Of a DNA stretch of 64,000 nucleotides, positions 1 to 9,969 are shown piece by piece (within the stretch, counting starts at the first letter, position 1; every line of letters starts with the position of its first letter). The notes below the pieces were generated by a model. It searched no databases. It was not told where the DNA came from and saw nothing but the letters and a program-made list of their open reading frames with translations. Source of the stretch: Methanomicrobiaceae archaeon (GTDB taxonomy: Archaea > Halobacteriota > Methanomicrobia > Methanomicrobiales > Methanomicrobiaceae); NCBI GenBank assembly GCA_016928355.1, contig JAFGKW010000008.1:1-64000 (forward strand). Direction: 5' to 3'. A program made the position numbers and the translations under genes.

Positions 1-6
1 CTATTA

Positions 7-42
7 CAAAAAAGAGATATGGATCATCTCATGATCATATCC
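7..42 (-). terminator. Putative hairpin plus U-tract terminator
   Basis: On the minus strand GATATGATCAT (41-31) and ATGATCCATATC (27-16) pair around a 3-nt loop with one bulge. They are followed by six T at 13-8. This lies just downstream of the stop codon of the minus-strand nucleotidase gene, so it could end that transcript. It is predicted from sequence alone. Confidence 0.35.
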
Positions 43-116
43 GGGATTTTAGCAAAACCGGTTTGAGAGAAGGATTTCTACAGAGCCTATTATTGAATAA
101 AAATTGAGATCCCAGG

Positions 117-1781
117 TTACAAAAATCGTATTCTCCCGTCTGTCTCAGGTGATATAGGGGAATCTTTCTCAATTGCACCTGAAAGAAGATTGATTAAATT
201 GATCTCGGTATTCCATTTTTTGTCATCGGCGATCGCCTTTATATTAGTATAACCATCGCCTCCGCCGGCCAGGTAATCATTTACGGCAACAATATAGACC
301 GCACCGGGATCAATAGGAACAAACCTCTCCGAAGTTACAACAGTAAGATTCCCGATCCGGTTTCCCTCCGAGATTAAAGTATTTGTGTCAAAATCAGCAG
401 AGAATGATTCCTCGCTTGTATTGATCTCAAACCTGATGCCGGAAACCTGCAGGAAGCCTCCCGATGCAATCCTTTCCTCACTCCCAACATCATCACCGTG
501 AACAACAATCGCTGATGCTGAACGTTCAAGAGTATCCTTAACCTCCTTTCCGGTCATCTGAATCGTCACGATAATATTCTCAAATGGAAGAAGGGTCTCA
601 AGCGTAAGATATGAAATTTCCCCGGCAGGAATCGTGCAGTCCCCGCGGATAGAACCCGAATTTATGAGTGCAATATCGACACCAGGCACATTTTCCCGGA
701 CCGTATCGGTAACAAGGTCGCCTGCATTTGTCTCACCCGTCCGGAGATCTTCATATGTAGCATCAAGCGGTATGAGGGTTTCCCCGACAGGTTCAGAGAG
801 GCTGGCAGTGTAATTCTCGTAATAAGGGATGATAAATGATGTAATCCGGTTTTCGTCCAGTAGATCCTCATTTATTTCGTACCGCTCTATGGATGTTTCT
901 TTAACGACCCCATCTTCAATTTTAAGGCAAACAGAATCTGTTTCCTCGCCGTATTTCCCGGCATGAACGATCAGAGTCTTTCCCCCGTCGGGAGCTGTAA
1001 CCGTTTTGTTCCAGACAAGATGATCGTGACCCCCGATTATGAGATCAATACCTGAAACCGATTCGGCAAGTCCGGCATCCTCATCACCATACTGGTGTGT
1101 GAGTGCTATAATCACATCGACACCCTTGTCTTCAAGTTCTTTTATAGCAGATTCCGCAATTACGGAGGTATTTCCATAAAGAACTACTCCTTCAGGAATT
1201 GTTACCACCTTTCCGAGCTGTGGAGTGATTATTCCAAACACACCTACCTTTGCATCGCCGGCATCAAGAATAACATAGTCCTTTACCGTTTCATTCAGAA
1301 TAGCGTCCTCAAAATCGACATTTGCACATAATACAGGATATGAAGCATTTGTGACCCACAATTTAAGAAGCGAAACTCCAAAGTCAAACGCGTGGTTACC
1401 CAGAACAGCGGCGTCGACCCCTGCCATATAATAAGCCTTCACCTCAGGTATTCCCGAGTACATATGATAAAATCCACCTTCGCCGAGATCGCCCGCGAAG
1501 AGATAAAGCGTATCTTCATTCTCTTCCCCAAGAGTATCGGCGAGTGTACCGATTCGCCCGATTCTTGATCCCGTGTCATTGTCGCTCATCGGGAAGATGT
1601 GACTGTGGATATCCGGAGTTGTCAGGACTCTCAGGTCACCTGAATATTCATGAATCTTTTCATTTCCACTCGTTTCAACATCAAATACGGGTCCAAAAAA
1701 TAATACAGATAATATAAGAAGAATGAATATTAACAACAGGGTCAGTGATGCAACTGTTCTCAAACCGGCGGGCTCCTTCAT
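117..1781 (-). CDS. Membrane-anchored 5'-nucleotidase / metallophosphoesterase (UshA/CpdB family)
   Basis: 554 residues. An N-terminal hydrophobic segment (about residues 10-33) acts as uncleaved signal or anchor, placing the enzyme outside the membrane. The N-terminal half is a calcineurin-like metallophosphatase with its metal ligands visible: PDIHSH (about 56-61), GDLGEGG (about 97), GNHAFDFG (about 128), a Thr-His pair (about 228) and GGHDH (about 251). The C-terminal half is a 5'-nucleotidase C domain with NAGDLVTD, NSGSIRGD, LPFENI and AGGGDGYT, which bind the nucleoside. The family dephosphorylates extracellular nucleotides or cyclic nucleotides; the exact substrate cannot be read from sequence. 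It ends 83 bp downstream of the start of the next minus-strand gene's 3' end and is probably transcribed separately. Confidence 0.9.
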   Translation of the reverse strand: MKEPAGLRTVASLTLLLIFILLILSVLFFGPVFDVETSGNEKIHEYSGDLRVLTTPDIHSHIFPMSDNDTGSRIGRIGTLADTLGEENEDTLYLFAGDLGEGGFYHMYSGIPEVKAYYMAGVDAAVLGNHAFDFGVSLLKLWVTNASYPVLCANVDFEDAILNETVKDYVILDAGDAKVGVFGIITPQLGKVVTIPEGVVLYGNTSVIAESAIKELEDKGVDVIIALTHQYGDEDAGLAESVSGIDLIIGGHDHLVWNKTVTAPDGGKTLIVHAGKYGEETDSVCLKIEDGVVKETSIERYEINEDLLDENRITSFIIPYYENYTASLSEPVGETLIPLDATYEDLRTGETNAGDLVTDTVRENVPGVDIALINSGSIRGDCTIPAGEISYLTLETLLPFENIIVTIQMTGKEVKDTLERSASAIVVHGDDVGSEERIASGGFLQVSGIRFEINTSEESFSADFDTNTLISEGNRIGNLTVVTSERFVPIDPGAVYIVAVNDYLAGGGDGYTNIKAIADDKKWNTEINLINLLSGAIEKDSPISPETDGRIRFL

Positions 1782-1864
1782 AATAATTCCTGAAGGTAGA
1801 TTATCCCTGATTTTTGATAAAATATGAGGATTGAAATTCAGTGATTTTTTAGAGAAAAAATAAA

Positions 1865-3211
1865 TTATTCCTTTATGTCCCCGGGTGAACCGCCTTCAGC
1901 GTTTTTTGGCCCTTCCTGTTTTTTTTCACCTGAAGATTCCGCCTGCTCCTCTACAACTGGCTCATCACTGTTTTTCTTATCATCAGATTTTTCTTCAGGT
2001 TCAGCCTTAACGATCTGATCTTCTTCTTTCCCTGGTTTTTCTTCAGATTTTCCTTTCAGGACCTCTTCAACCTCAGAAATCTCCTCACTTATGGGGACCT
2101 CTTCTGCAGGTATAGATTTATCAGTAATCTTCTCAATATCCATCCTCTTCAGTTTCGAGTACATCCAGCCAATTTCATTCTCGCATTTCTTCGTCTGGCA
2201 ATAATAGTACCCAAGTGCAAATGAGAATACACTCATAAGAACTGAGAGGACACCCAGGACAATGAACTGAACCGTTACATCACAGCATACTGCTGTTGTT
2301 GCAGGACAGTAAACAACATTTCCGGATTCAACTACTTCTTTCCCGGGACCTTCGGAAATCTCTGCCCCTGAACCAGTACCTGATGTTTTGGCAACGTCAT
2401 TCTGGAGATTGACAGCAAAAGACCATTCATTGTTGTCCTCCTCCAGTTCCCCGATCGCATTCGGCCCGTCGAGGATTATTGTAATTTTATCGCCTTTTGA
2501 GATATTCCCAAGCGTAAAAAAAGCCTTTTGGGATTCCCCGGAAGGAATCATCCCTACCGGATTCTCGACCCCCGGTTCTTCGTTATTTATAAGGATTTTA
2601 CTAACAGAGGCACTGGCTCCGAGAGGTCCTGTGTTTTCAACGACATAATAAAATTTCTTTTCAAGACCATTTTCCCCGGTGCCTGCCACTCCGGCCTCAA
2701 TAATTGTGAGGTCCGGCATAGGTATGTATTTCTCATCTATGAATATTTCTGCAGCTCCCCATTCCTCCGGGTTGTACTGAACAATCCCTTTATTATTCTG
2801 GGCATTATATGCAGGCCAAATCTTCCAGAGGCCTGGCTTGTCAACTTTCATTCTAGCCTTCATTATTAGCGAATCACCGGGATTGAGAAACTCCCCGATA
2901 TATGACCCTCCCGCCTTAACCTCATCACCACCGGGAGCAACCGCCTCAAAATGAAGACCGTCGGGAAGGCTGATTAGCATAGGGTAAAATGCGTCTGATG
3001 TTATGACAGAATATAATTCAAGAGTATCCCCGGGATATATCTCATCCCTTTCAGATGTTATTGAAAAATCACTTAAAATTAGCCGGTTTGAGGACATATC
3101 CTCACCTGATTGCAGATATTGGACAGTCCCGGCAGCAGATATACAGGGAATAACAAGAAGTGCCAAAAAAAAGGCAAAAATTAACAGATATTTGGTATTT
3201 GATACAGACAT
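1865..3211 (-). CDS. Secreted CARDB-domain membrane protein
   Basis: 448 residues. A signal peptide is visible (hydrophobic residues 8-26 ending at an ISA-like cleavage site). The next 130 residues form a beta-rich extracellular region. A CARDB-like adhesion domain follows at about 165-270, with a Pro-Asp-Leu-Thr start and the NTGP, GESQ and EEDNNEW signatures of that fold. A single transmembrane helix lies at about 310-332, just after a Cys-rich juxtamembrane patch. The cytoplasmic tail of about 110 residues is very rich in Glu, Lys and Pro and looks disordered. The architecture suggests a surface protein with a charged internal tail. I know of no specific function. Confidence 0.7.
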   Translation of the reverse strand: MSVSNTKYLLIFAFFLALLVIPCISAAGTVQYLQSGEDMSSNRLILSDFSITSERDEIYPGDTLELYSVITSDAFYPMLISLPDGLHFEAVAPGGDEVKAGGSYIGEFLNPGDSLIMKARMKVDKPGLWKIWPAYNAQNNKGIVQYNPEEWGAAEIFIDEKYIPMPDLTIIEAGVAGTGENGLEKKFYYVVENTGPLGASASVSKILINNEEPGVENPVGMIPSGESQKAFFTLGNISKGDKITIILDGPNAIGELEEDNNEWSFAVNLQNDVAKTSGTGSGAEISEGPGKEVVESGNVVYCPATTAVCCDVTVQFIVLGVLSVLMSVFSFALGYYYCQTKKCENEIGWMYSKLKRMDIEKITDKSIPAEEVPISEEISEVEEVLKGKSEEKPGKEEDQIVKAEPEEKSDDKKNSDEPVVEEQAESSGEKKQEGPKNAEGGSPGDIKE

Positions 3212-3363
3212 AGATAATCCTCCGGAATTAAAAAATATTAATCTGATTCACATATAATCTTTCCCAAATTTAAGAAAAATGAACTTGCCGAGTTATTTCG
3301 GATTCCGGACACCAGTTGATCAGGACAATTCTCTTTTATCCTCACAAACATAATAAATTAAAA

Positions 3364-4146
3364 ATGAAACCCAGAGTCCTGCTTACAAATGATGACGGAG
3401 TTACCTCAGCCGGCCTGTGGGCGGCATACGAGGCGCTAATCCCAATTGCAGACGTTTCTGTCGTGGCCCCCTCTACCCAGCAGAGTGCGGTCGGCCGTTC
3501 AATATCCATCTTCGAACCGATTAGGGCAACGAAGATCAATATAAACGGTGTTCAGGCCTATTCGGTCGGCGGGAAACCGACGGATTCGGTAATAATTGGA
3601 ATATATGCACTTGGAATACAGCCCGACCTTGTAGTCTCCGGCATAAATATTGGCGAAAACCTCTCTTTTGAATCGATAATGACCTCAGGAACGGTAGGTG
3701 CCGCGCTTGAGGCTGCCAATCACAACTTCCCTTCAGTCGCCTTCTCACTTCAGGTCGAAGACCAGGGAGATAAATTCGACGACCCATCCTATTTCGGCCA
3801 CAGCTTCGACGACTCCAAGGAGATGGTGAAAGAGATCTGCGGGAATATATTTGAAAAAGGATTTCCTGAAAATATGGATCTCATTAATGTAAATATTCCA
3901 AAGACAGTGACCGGAGGAACCGAAATAACAAGGCTTGCCGAGAAACTCTTTGAGACAGGAGTTGAAAAGCGCCTTGACCCGCGTGGAAAACCCTATTACT
4001 GGATCAACGGACCCCTTTATGAAGAAGCAGAAGAAGGAACCGACGTCAACGCCGTTGCAAACGGCAGGGTTTCGGTGACTCCGATAACACTTGATTCAAC
4101 ATCTTTTGAGGGAATGGAGCCTTTAAAGAATCTTCTCTCAAAATAA
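3364..4146 (+). CDS. surE: 5'/3'-nucleotidase SurE
   Basis: 260 residues from the ATG at 3364. SurE proteins begin almost at once with the LLTNDDG metal-binding loop, seen here at residues 6-12, so I prefer this start to the in-frame TTG at 3316. Other family signatures are the GTPTDS-like loop (GGKPTDS, about 77-83), SGIN-GEN (about 95) and SGTVGAA (about 108). SurE is a metal-dependent phosphatase acting on nucleoside 5'- and 3'-monophosphates, and on short polyphosphate in some species. Its 3' neighbour converges from the other strand 63 bp away. It is probably monocistronic. Confidence 0.95.
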   Translation: MKPRVLLTNDDGVTSAGLWAAYEALIPIADVSVVAPSTQQSAVGRSISIFEPIRATKININGVQAYSVGGKPTDSVIIGIYALGIQPDLVVSGINIGENLSFESIMTSGTVGAALEAANHNFPSVAFSLQVEDQGDKFDDPSYFGHSFDDSKEMVKEICGNIFEKGFPENMDLINVNIPKTVTGGTEITRLAEKLFETGVEKRLDPRGKPYYWINGPLYEEAEEGTDVNAVANGRVSVTPITLDSTSFEGMEPLKNLLSK

Positions 4147-4209
4147 TATCTTTTCTTCAAAAAACATATTTCAGGCCGGAACCTGCCCGGCCATAATGTA
4201 ATCCCTTTT

Positions 4210-4686
4210 TTATACCATCTTTTCAATAGCGTTCTTCATAGCTTCGAGGGCGGCAGGATCAGTTTCACAGATAATTGCCGCTGCAAGAGCGGATTTTGCA
4301 CTTGAAGACGACCCGATTGAGCCAAGTGACACGGCAACAATCTTTCTTACATATTCATTCTCATCCCTCAGCAACGGGAGAAGAGATATCGATGACTCTT
4401 TTTTGCCAAACATTCCAAGACTCTTTGCTGCCATATAGCGGACATGATCCTTATCGTCTTTCAGCGATGCAGTAAGCGCCGTTACAGCCCTCTCATCACC
4501 GATCAGGCCAAGTGCTTCTGCCGCCCTGTATCTTATAACCCACGAACCATCATCAAGTAGATATATTAAAGGAAGGACCGCAGGCTTACCGCATTTGACA
4601 AGCCCTTCCATACATTTTGCCCTTTCAGTCTTATCAGGCCCGTAAAGGCCCTCAACCAGGAGACTTACTCTTTCGCGTTTGCACAT
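4210..4686 (-). CDS. HEAT-repeat protein
   Basis: 158 residues, almost entirely built of HEAT/PBS-lyase-type helical repeats of about 31 residues. Three clear copies carry the pattern 'hydrophobic-L-x-D-x-x-x-x-V-R-x-x-A-A-x-x-L-G' (V-I-R-Y-R-A-A-E-A-L-G, V-R-Y-M-A-A-K-S-L-G, V-R-K-I-V-A-V-S-L-G). Such alpha-solenoids bind other proteins. In methanogens they are common as small stand-alone proteins of unknown partner. No catalytic residues are visible. It converges on surE and is followed by the condensation-domain gene on the same strand. Confidence 0.8.
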   Translation of the reverse strand: MCKRERVSLLVEGLYGPDKTERAKCMEGLVKCGKPAVLPLIYLLDDGSWVIRYRAAEALGLIGDERAVTALTASLKDDKDHVRYMAAKSLGMFGKKESSISLLPLLRDENEYVRKIVAVSLGSIGSSSSAKSALAAAIICETDPAALEAMKNAIEKMV

Positions 4687-4734
4687 CCGGATAAGTCTTG
4701 GTGTGAAGAACAGATATAATTACAAGATTCCAAT

Positions 4735-6039
4735 TCACGGGAGAAGTGCATCAATGCAGTCTAGAAACCTCTCAACCGTCTCAACCGAATATGGTCCTTC
4801 CTCATATCCACACTGGATGCTTAAAGATCCTCTCCATGTAGATGCACTAAGCAGAAAACCCAACGGCCGGCAGATCACCGGGAGAAACAAGGCAGACTCT
4901 ACATTCAGTTTTTCCCGGCCTTTTCCCTGCCCGGGATCATATCTCCGCTCATCGATGATCCCAATGTTTGAAAACACTGGATTTTTGAGCGAGGTCGTAT
5001 CATAACCGGAATGAATTAACTTAAAGAAATTCCTGATCGAATCCAGCCCCTGTTCATAGAGACTCTCATATAACTGGACATCAAAGAGGCCAAATGCACC
5101 GGATTTCTTATCGCGGGTTATCGCTGCTACTTTCGGTACGGCTTCTTCCATACCAACTCCCTCCTCCAGTGAGATCTCCACCATGTATGCAATCGATAGA
5201 TTCTCGACTGAATAATCCGGATTTTCCGGCAGATGGCGCCTCATATCCGCGGATGTGAGGACTCCCCTTAAGGCATTCCTGTCCGATGGATCGTCCCTGA
5301 CCTCCATTAAGGCAAGGATATTTGCAGCAATCAGGACATCATTTACTGTCGCCTCGTGCTTCTTCCCAAATTCCTTTGTTTTTACCAATCTCTCTTCCGG
5401 GAATTCCCTCAACACGTACCTGGGTGTCCCCCGTCCCCGGTATTCAAAGGGGAATACCCACCGGTCGGTTATCCTGGCTTCTTTCCCGGCCTCTGCCTCA
5501 ACCTCCTCTGCGGAGAACCGGTTAAGGATCTTCTTTGCATCCCGGTCGTACCATCCCTTAAACTCCGGGATATAACTCCCATCTTCCCCGAGCCTGCAGT
5601 ATATTGAGAAGACATACGATGAAAGATCCAAAAGTCCCCGTGCATCACAGCAGCCGTGATGGACGCTTACAGTCAAAACATCCCCCCGGCCGGCCATCCG
5701 GTAAACAGCCACAGCAGCACAGGGACCGGAATACACATCCACACTTCCGGGTGGAACATCCGGGGGAGCAGAATCGCCTTCATTTATATTGTGAAATGAA
5801 AATGCTGAATCCAGCCTGTTACGTGGAATCTTTTCCCAGTATGCCATCCCTTCCTTCTCCACATAGCAGGACGAAAGATAAGGGTCGGATTCAAGTGCAA
5901 GCATGAATGCAGACCTGAGCCTCTCCTCTTCGATTAGCCCGTCAAGCCGGAAACAGAGATGCATTGTAGGATCATAGATACTGCCGAAATACACATTTAA
6001 TATATCAAAAGGCAGGGCAGGAGCTCTTTCAGGATTCAT
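4735..6039 (-). CDS. Condensation-domain-like acyltransferase
   Basis: 434 residues. The fold resembles the chloramphenicol-acetyltransferase / NRPS condensation superfamily, including alcohol acetyltransferases and polyketide-associated PapA proteins. The diagnostic acyl-transfer motif is present as VSVHHGCCDARG at about residues 125-136. The second His and the Asp match HHxxxD, but the following Gly is displaced by Ala-Arg. The C-terminal half carries a DFGWG-equivalent region that I could not identify with confidence. No adenylation or carrier-protein domains occur nearby, so this is a free-standing enzyme. Its substrate is unknown. Alternatively it could be a WS/DGAT-like acyltransferase. 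Confidence 0.65.
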   Translation of the reverse strand: MNPERAPALPFDILNVYFGSIYDPTMHLCFRLDGLIEEERLRSAFMLALESDPYLSSCYVEKEGMAYWEKIPRNRLDSAFSFHNINEGDSAPPDVPPGSVDVYSGPCAAVAVYRMAGRGDVLTVSVHHGCCDARGLLDLSSYVFSIYCRLGEDGSYIPEFKGWYDRDAKKILNRFSAEEVEAEAGKEARITDRWVFPFEYRGRGTPRYVLREFPEERLVKTKEFGKKHEATVNDVLIAANILALMEVRDDPSDRNALRGVLTSADMRRHLPENPDYSVENLSIAYMVEISLEEGVGMEEAVPKVAAITRDKKSGAFGLFDVQLYESLYEQGLDSIRNFFKLIHSGYDTTSLKNPVFSNIGIIDERRYDPGQGKGREKLNVESALFLPVICRPLGFLLSASTWRGSLSIQCGYEEGPYSVETVERFLDCIDALLP

Positions 6040-6215
6040 TGATTACTGTATAGAGATTGTTTTTGCGGTTATTAGAATATCGCCCGTTAAAAACTCTTTT
6101 CCTGAAGAATATCAATCCACACATACCTGGCATATTGCAACTCTTTATGCTTTTAGAGCCAATATTCTGTATAAAATAGAGATTATAAATGACTAATCAG
6201 GAGTGATGTAAATCA

Positions 6216-7274
6216 ATGACGCAATACGATATTAAAGACCTGGGATGGGACGAATCTTTTGATTCGGCGTTTGAGAAATACGGAAGCTCCTATATTCCGG
6301 GAAGAGTCTCGAGCCGGCAGAGGACTGTATTTGACGTAATGACTGCATCAGGGCAGATCCAGGCGGGCCTCTCCGGAGCGCTCCATCGTATCGGCCGCAT
6401 CCCGGCGACAGGTGATTTTGTTGTTCTGCTTCCACAGCCGGGTGCATACACGATAGTTGATATACTTCCCAGGAAGTCGGTTTTTACCCGGGGTGTTCCC
6501 GGAAAGGACGGAAAAGACCAGGTGATAGCATCAAATATCGATGCTGTTTTCATTGTAACCGCTATCGGACCCGAATTAAATCCCCGGAGAATAGAGCGGT
6601 ATCTCTCCGTCGCCCATGCATCCGGTGCAAAACCCGTGATAGTAATCAACAAGGCCGATCTTGCCGAAGATATTCACACATATACCAAATCCCTGTCAAA
6701 AGCGGCGCCGGGAATACCGGTTATCTCCATAAGCGCTCTTACGCACTCCGGATTATCACAGCTAGATCCATATCTCACACCCGGCACAACAGTCGCCCTC
6801 ATCGGGTCCTCCGGGGTAGGCAAATCCACACTTATAAACGCCCTCCTGAACCAGGCAGTCCAGTCCGCCGGAGATATAAGGGGTTACGATGGAAAGGGCC
6901 GTCACACAACCACAGTCAGGCAGCTGTTCATACTCGAAAAAGGGGCGCTCGTTATCGACAATCCCGGCCTTAGAGAAGTGGGGGTTGGCACTTCGGGCTC
7001 CGGGATATACGAGACTTTTCCCGAGATCCGGGAACTGGCCGCAGGCTGCAGGTTTTCGGACTGCAGGCATGAAAATGAACCAGACTGTGCAGTCCGGCGG
7101 GCGGTTGAGGAAGGAGTTCTCCCAAAGGAGCGCCTTGAGAGTTACCTAAGGCTCTCAAAGGAGCTTGAATTCCAACATGAAAAGGCGGAGATTGGACTTA
7201 AAAGACTTGAACGCAATAAATGGAAAGGGATCAGCAAGGTTGCACGCGATATTCACGAATCGAAGAAAGGATAA
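6216..7274 (+). CDS. rsgA: Ribosome small-subunit GTPase RsgA (YjeQ)
   Basis: 352 residues with the full RsgA layout: an N-terminal OB fold (about 35-105), then a circularly permuted GTPase in which NKAD (G4, about 145-148) precedes GSSGVGKST (G1, about 197-205) and DNPG (G3, about 248-251). A C-terminal zinc domain has the ligands C-x4-C-x-H-x5-C (CRFSDCRHENEPDC). In bacteria RsgA checks the decoding centre during late 30S maturation. It is patchily present in archaea. A good ribosome-binding site (AGGAGTGAT) lies just upstream of the ATG, and a TATA-like TTATAAATGA sits at about 6183. Presence in an archaeon suggests an old transfer from bacteria, which I infer. Confidence 0.92.
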   Translation: MTQYDIKDLGWDESFDSAFEKYGSSYIPGRVSSRQRTVFDVMTASGQIQAGLSGALHRIGRIPATGDFVVLLPQPGAYTIVDILPRKSVFTRGVPGKDGKDQVIASNIDAVFIVTAIGPELNPRRIERYLSVAHASGAKPVIVINKADLAEDIHTYTKSLSKAAPGIPVISISALTHSGLSQLDPYLTPGTTVALIGSSGVGKSTLINALLNQAVQSAGDIRGYDGKGRHTTTVRQLFILEKGALVIDNPGLREVGVGTSGSGIYETFPEIRELAAGCRFSDCRHENEPDCAVRRAVEEGVLPKERLESYLRLSKELEFQHEKAEIGLKRLERNKWKGISKVARDIHESKKG

Positions 7275-7360
7275 TTAATCCAAAACTGGAATGAGTTCCT
7301 CAGGCAATGAGAATCCCATAGATAATTATAATTTTTCCCAGGAAGGTCAAATTGAAGAAT

Positions 7361-8167
7361 TTACTCCTCTTCAAAAAAAAACCTGATGATGTCTGCCATA
7401 TCCTCAGGATACTGGAATATAGCTCCATGGCCACCGTTTTTCATGATAATGTGGCGTGCATCAGGCATTCCGGAGGCAAGAATGGAAGCATTTAAGGGCG
7501 GCACAACAATATCCTCATCACCCGATATAACAAGAGCCGATGAGATTATATGATCAAGCCTGGAGAATGTCCCTTCCCATGATGACATTGCTTCGTATTG
7601 TCCGGTTACAGCCTTCTGGTTTGTCGGCTCCCCATAATCCGGAAACCAGCTCATGGGGTCGGGATGCTCTCTCCGCCATTTTTCAGTGAGAAGCAGTCTT
7701 CCGGCCCGCTGGATGTATTCATCGATTTTGTCTGGCGTGGAGGCCATCTCATCAAGGACCCACTGTTCAGGAGGGGCTGCCTCCGCCCCGCCGCAGTGCG
7801 TACTGATGAGCACGATTTTTCCTGTGAGTTCGGGGTGATGTATTGCGAACTCCTGTGTGATCATGCCCCCCATAGAATATCCAATAATATTTACCGCCTC
7901 TGCTTCAACAGCAGTAACTAGTTCATAGAGATCTTCGGCTGCGAGAGGGATGGTAAATGGTAATTCAGAATCAGATTCGCCGGCTACGCCCCGGAGGTTG
8001 AATCTAATCACCGAGAAAGAGCGTGAAAGTCCGTTGATCATGCGTGAGGGCCACTCTGCCATAGTCATGCCATACCCATGAACAAGAATGACAGACGGCC
8101 CTTCCCCTGATATCATATACTGCAAAGGGCAATGATCACCGGTCATGAATACTCCGCTCTTCTCCAT
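7361..8167 (-). CDS. Alpha/beta-fold hydrolase
   Basis: 268 residues. The sequence shows HGYGMTMAEW (oxyanion loop, about 30), the nucleophile elbow GYSMGG (Ser at about residue 98), an acid in SGDEDIVVPP (about 216) and the catalytic His in GGHGAIFQYP (about 247). This is a complete Ser-Asp-His triad. Close relatives are annotated as carboxylesterases, peroxidase-like hydrolases or MhpC-type hydrolases. The specific substrate cannot be inferred. It is transcribed divergently from the small helical-protein gene at 8320 and convergently with rsgA. Confidence 0.85.
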   Translation of the reverse strand: MEKSGVFMTGDHCPLQYMISGEGPSVILVHGYGMTMAEWPSRMINGLSRSFSVIRFNLRGVAGESDSELPFTIPLAAEDLYELVTAVEAEAVNIIGYSMGGMITQEFAIHHPELTGKIVLISTHCGGAEAAPPEQWVLDEMASTPDKIDEYIQRAGRLLLTEKWRREHPDPMSWFPDYGEPTNQKAVTGQYEAMSSWEGTFSRLDHIISSALVISGDEDIVVPPLNASILASGMPDARHIIMKNGGHGAIFQYPEDMADIIRFFFEEE

Positions 8168-8319
8168 AAAAATAGTTCAATCTTCTACGGCATATCAATT
8201 GCCGTTTATTCCATCTGTCGCCGGAAAAGGAGATTCACATTATAGAACAGAACCCCTCAATAAAATATAAATATCATTATGCCAGATTTCCCGCCATTCA
8301 ATAACAGGAGGTTAGAATA

Positions 8320-8670
8320 ATGGCAGTTGCAGAGGGTGGCAGGGAACTAACTCCTGCCCAGAGACAGTTTGTCGAGCAGGCAGAAAACCGTTTTAAGAGT
8401 ATCAACGGAATGGAGAAGGACATCAGGAAGAGGATGACGGTCTGCTCGGACGAGAGATGCAGGGAACTGGAGGAATGGTTCGAAAAGCTCGAGAGTTTTA
8501 AGAGCCAGGCGGCAGTAGAGATCGAGATGATCGAACAGGCAAGTGAGAACGAATGGGCTCAAAGGCGCCAGAGAGTAGACCAGTTCCTGGGCGAGGCAGA
8601 AAGAGAGTTTGAAACAGGCTACGAGATCCTTGAGCGCCCTGAAGAACAGACACATAAAAGGATTTGGTAA
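8320..8670 (+). CDS. Small helical protein of unknown function
   Basis: 116 residues, highly charged and almost wholly alpha-helical by composition, probably a coiled-coil hairpin. Hydrophobic residues repeat at 3-4 spacing through residues 15-100. A Cys-x4-Cys pair lies in the middle (CSDERC, about 43-48). No signal peptide or membrane segment is present. The gene has its own strong signals: a TATA-like AAAATATAAAT at about 8266 and an excellent ribosome-binding site (AGGAGGT) 9 bp before the ATG, so it is probably well expressed. I do not recognise the family. Confidence 0.7.
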   Translation: MAVAEGGRELTPAQRQFVEQAENRFKSINGMEKDIRKRMTVCSDERCRELEEWFEKLESFKSQAAVEIEMIEQASENEWAQRRQRVDQFLGEAEREFETGYEILERPEEQTHKRIW

Positions 8671-8850
8671 ATAAAATCCTGCGAAAACAACTTTTTCCCG
8701 GTAATTTTCATAACATCATGAACCGTACTTTTACAAAAGGGCTCTAATCTAATTCAGGCCTGATATATTCATTATATTGAGTGATCGTTCAATAAATCGA
8801 ATAAAAAAATTAAAAATTGAAGTTAAATCAGATTACCCTAATTTATAGAC

Positions 8851-9969
8851 TCAGCCTTTCAGGACGTCATTCGCAATCCAGTCGCCGACACCGGAAGTGC
8901 TCATCGAACCTCCCATATCACGGGTAACGGCTCCGCTCGTAATCGAATTCTCGATCGATGAAACGATCGCGTCTGCAGCCTCCTTCTCCCCAAGCGTATC
9001 TAGAAGGAGGGCCCCGGCCCAGATCGTTGCAAGCGGATTCGCCACGTTTTTGCCCTTGTATTTAGGTGCAGAACCGTGGATCGGCTCAAACATAGATGTT
9101 CCCTTAGGGTTAATGTTTCCACCGGGTGCAAGGCCGAGTCCGCCCTGGATCATGGCACCGAGATCGGTTATGATATCCCCGAACATATTCGGGGTGACGA
9201 CGACATCGAACCACTCAGGATTTTTGACAAACCACATAGTAACTGCATCGACGAAGTTGTATTCGGTCGCAACATCAGGGTAGTCCTTCGCGGTTTCCTC
9301 AAAGACTTCACGCCAAAGGCCATAGACGTCTGTCAGCACATTTGCCTTGTCGACCGATGTCAGCCTCTTATCGCGCGATTGTGCAAGGTCGAATGCATAC
9401 TCCATCACGCGTTTTGAACCCTGCCTGCTTAAAACTCCGATCTGGTATGCAATCTCATCGGCATCGGTCTCAACATCAACTCCAAACTTTACATTGTAGA
9501 GGTCACGGATAACGGAGAGCTCATCCCTCTGTTTTCCGGATTTAACCCGACCACCTATTCCGACATAGAAGTCCTCGGTGTTCTCGCGGACGACTACGAA
9601 ATCGATATCCTCCGGCTTCTTGTTTGCAAGCGGAGTTTCAACCCCTTTCAGGAGTTTGATCGGCCGGAGGTTTACGTACTGGTCAAAGTAGAACCTGAGA
9701 GCAAGCAGGATGCCCTTCTCCAGTACTCCGGGCTTTACCCTTTCATCACCGATTGCACCAAAGTAGATCGCCGGAAATCCGGAGAGCTCCTTTAATTCAT
9801 CCTCGGATACTAGCTCGCCCGTCTTCAGGTATCTCTCAGCACCGATATCGTAATCCGTCCAGTCTATATCAAACCCAAACTTCTCCCCTGCGGCATCGAG
9901 GACCTTTATTCCTGTCGCGACGATCTCAGGTCCGATACCGTCTCCACCTATCGAGGCTACTTTATACAT
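8851..9969 (-). CDS. leuB: 3-isopropylmalate dehydrogenase (LeuB/IMDH family)
   Basis: 372 residues. Oxidises and decarboxylates 3-isopropylmalate with NAD to give 2-oxoisocaproate, the last specific step of leucine synthesis. Visible motifs are GDGIGPEI at residues 8-15, the substrate region [15 protein letters not shown] (about 127-141), the catalytic Lys in DKANVL (about 203-208) and the Mg-binding stretch [12 protein letters not shown] (about 260-271), followed by EPIHGSAP. It is the last gene of leuACDB and overlaps leuD by 13 bp, implying translational coupling. Methanogens also use paralogues for coenzyme B synthesis (AksF); the operon context favours leucine. Confidence 0.88.
   Translation of the reverse strand: MYKVASIGGDGIGPEIVATGIKVLDAAGEKFGFDIDWTDYDIGAERYLKTGELVSEDELKELSGFPAIYFGAIGDERVKPGVLEKGILLALRFYFDQYVNLRPIKLLKGVETPLANKKPEDIDFVVVRENTEDFYVGIGGRVKSGKQRDELSVIRDLYNVKFGVDVETDADEIAYQIGVLSRQGSKRVMEYAFDLAQSRDKRLTSVDKANVLTDVYGLWREVFEETAKDYPDVATEYNFVDAVTMWFVKNPEWFDVVVTPNMFGDIITDLGAMIQGGLGLAPGGNINPKGTSMFEPIHGSAPKYKGKNVANPLATIWAGALLLDTLGEKEAADAIVSSIENSITSGAVTRDMGGSMSTSGVGDWIANDVLKG

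Noticed and set aside
3316-3363. Upstream TTG as the surE start
   Set aside because: The extra 16 residues are not part of the SurE fold, which normally begins just before LLTNDDG.
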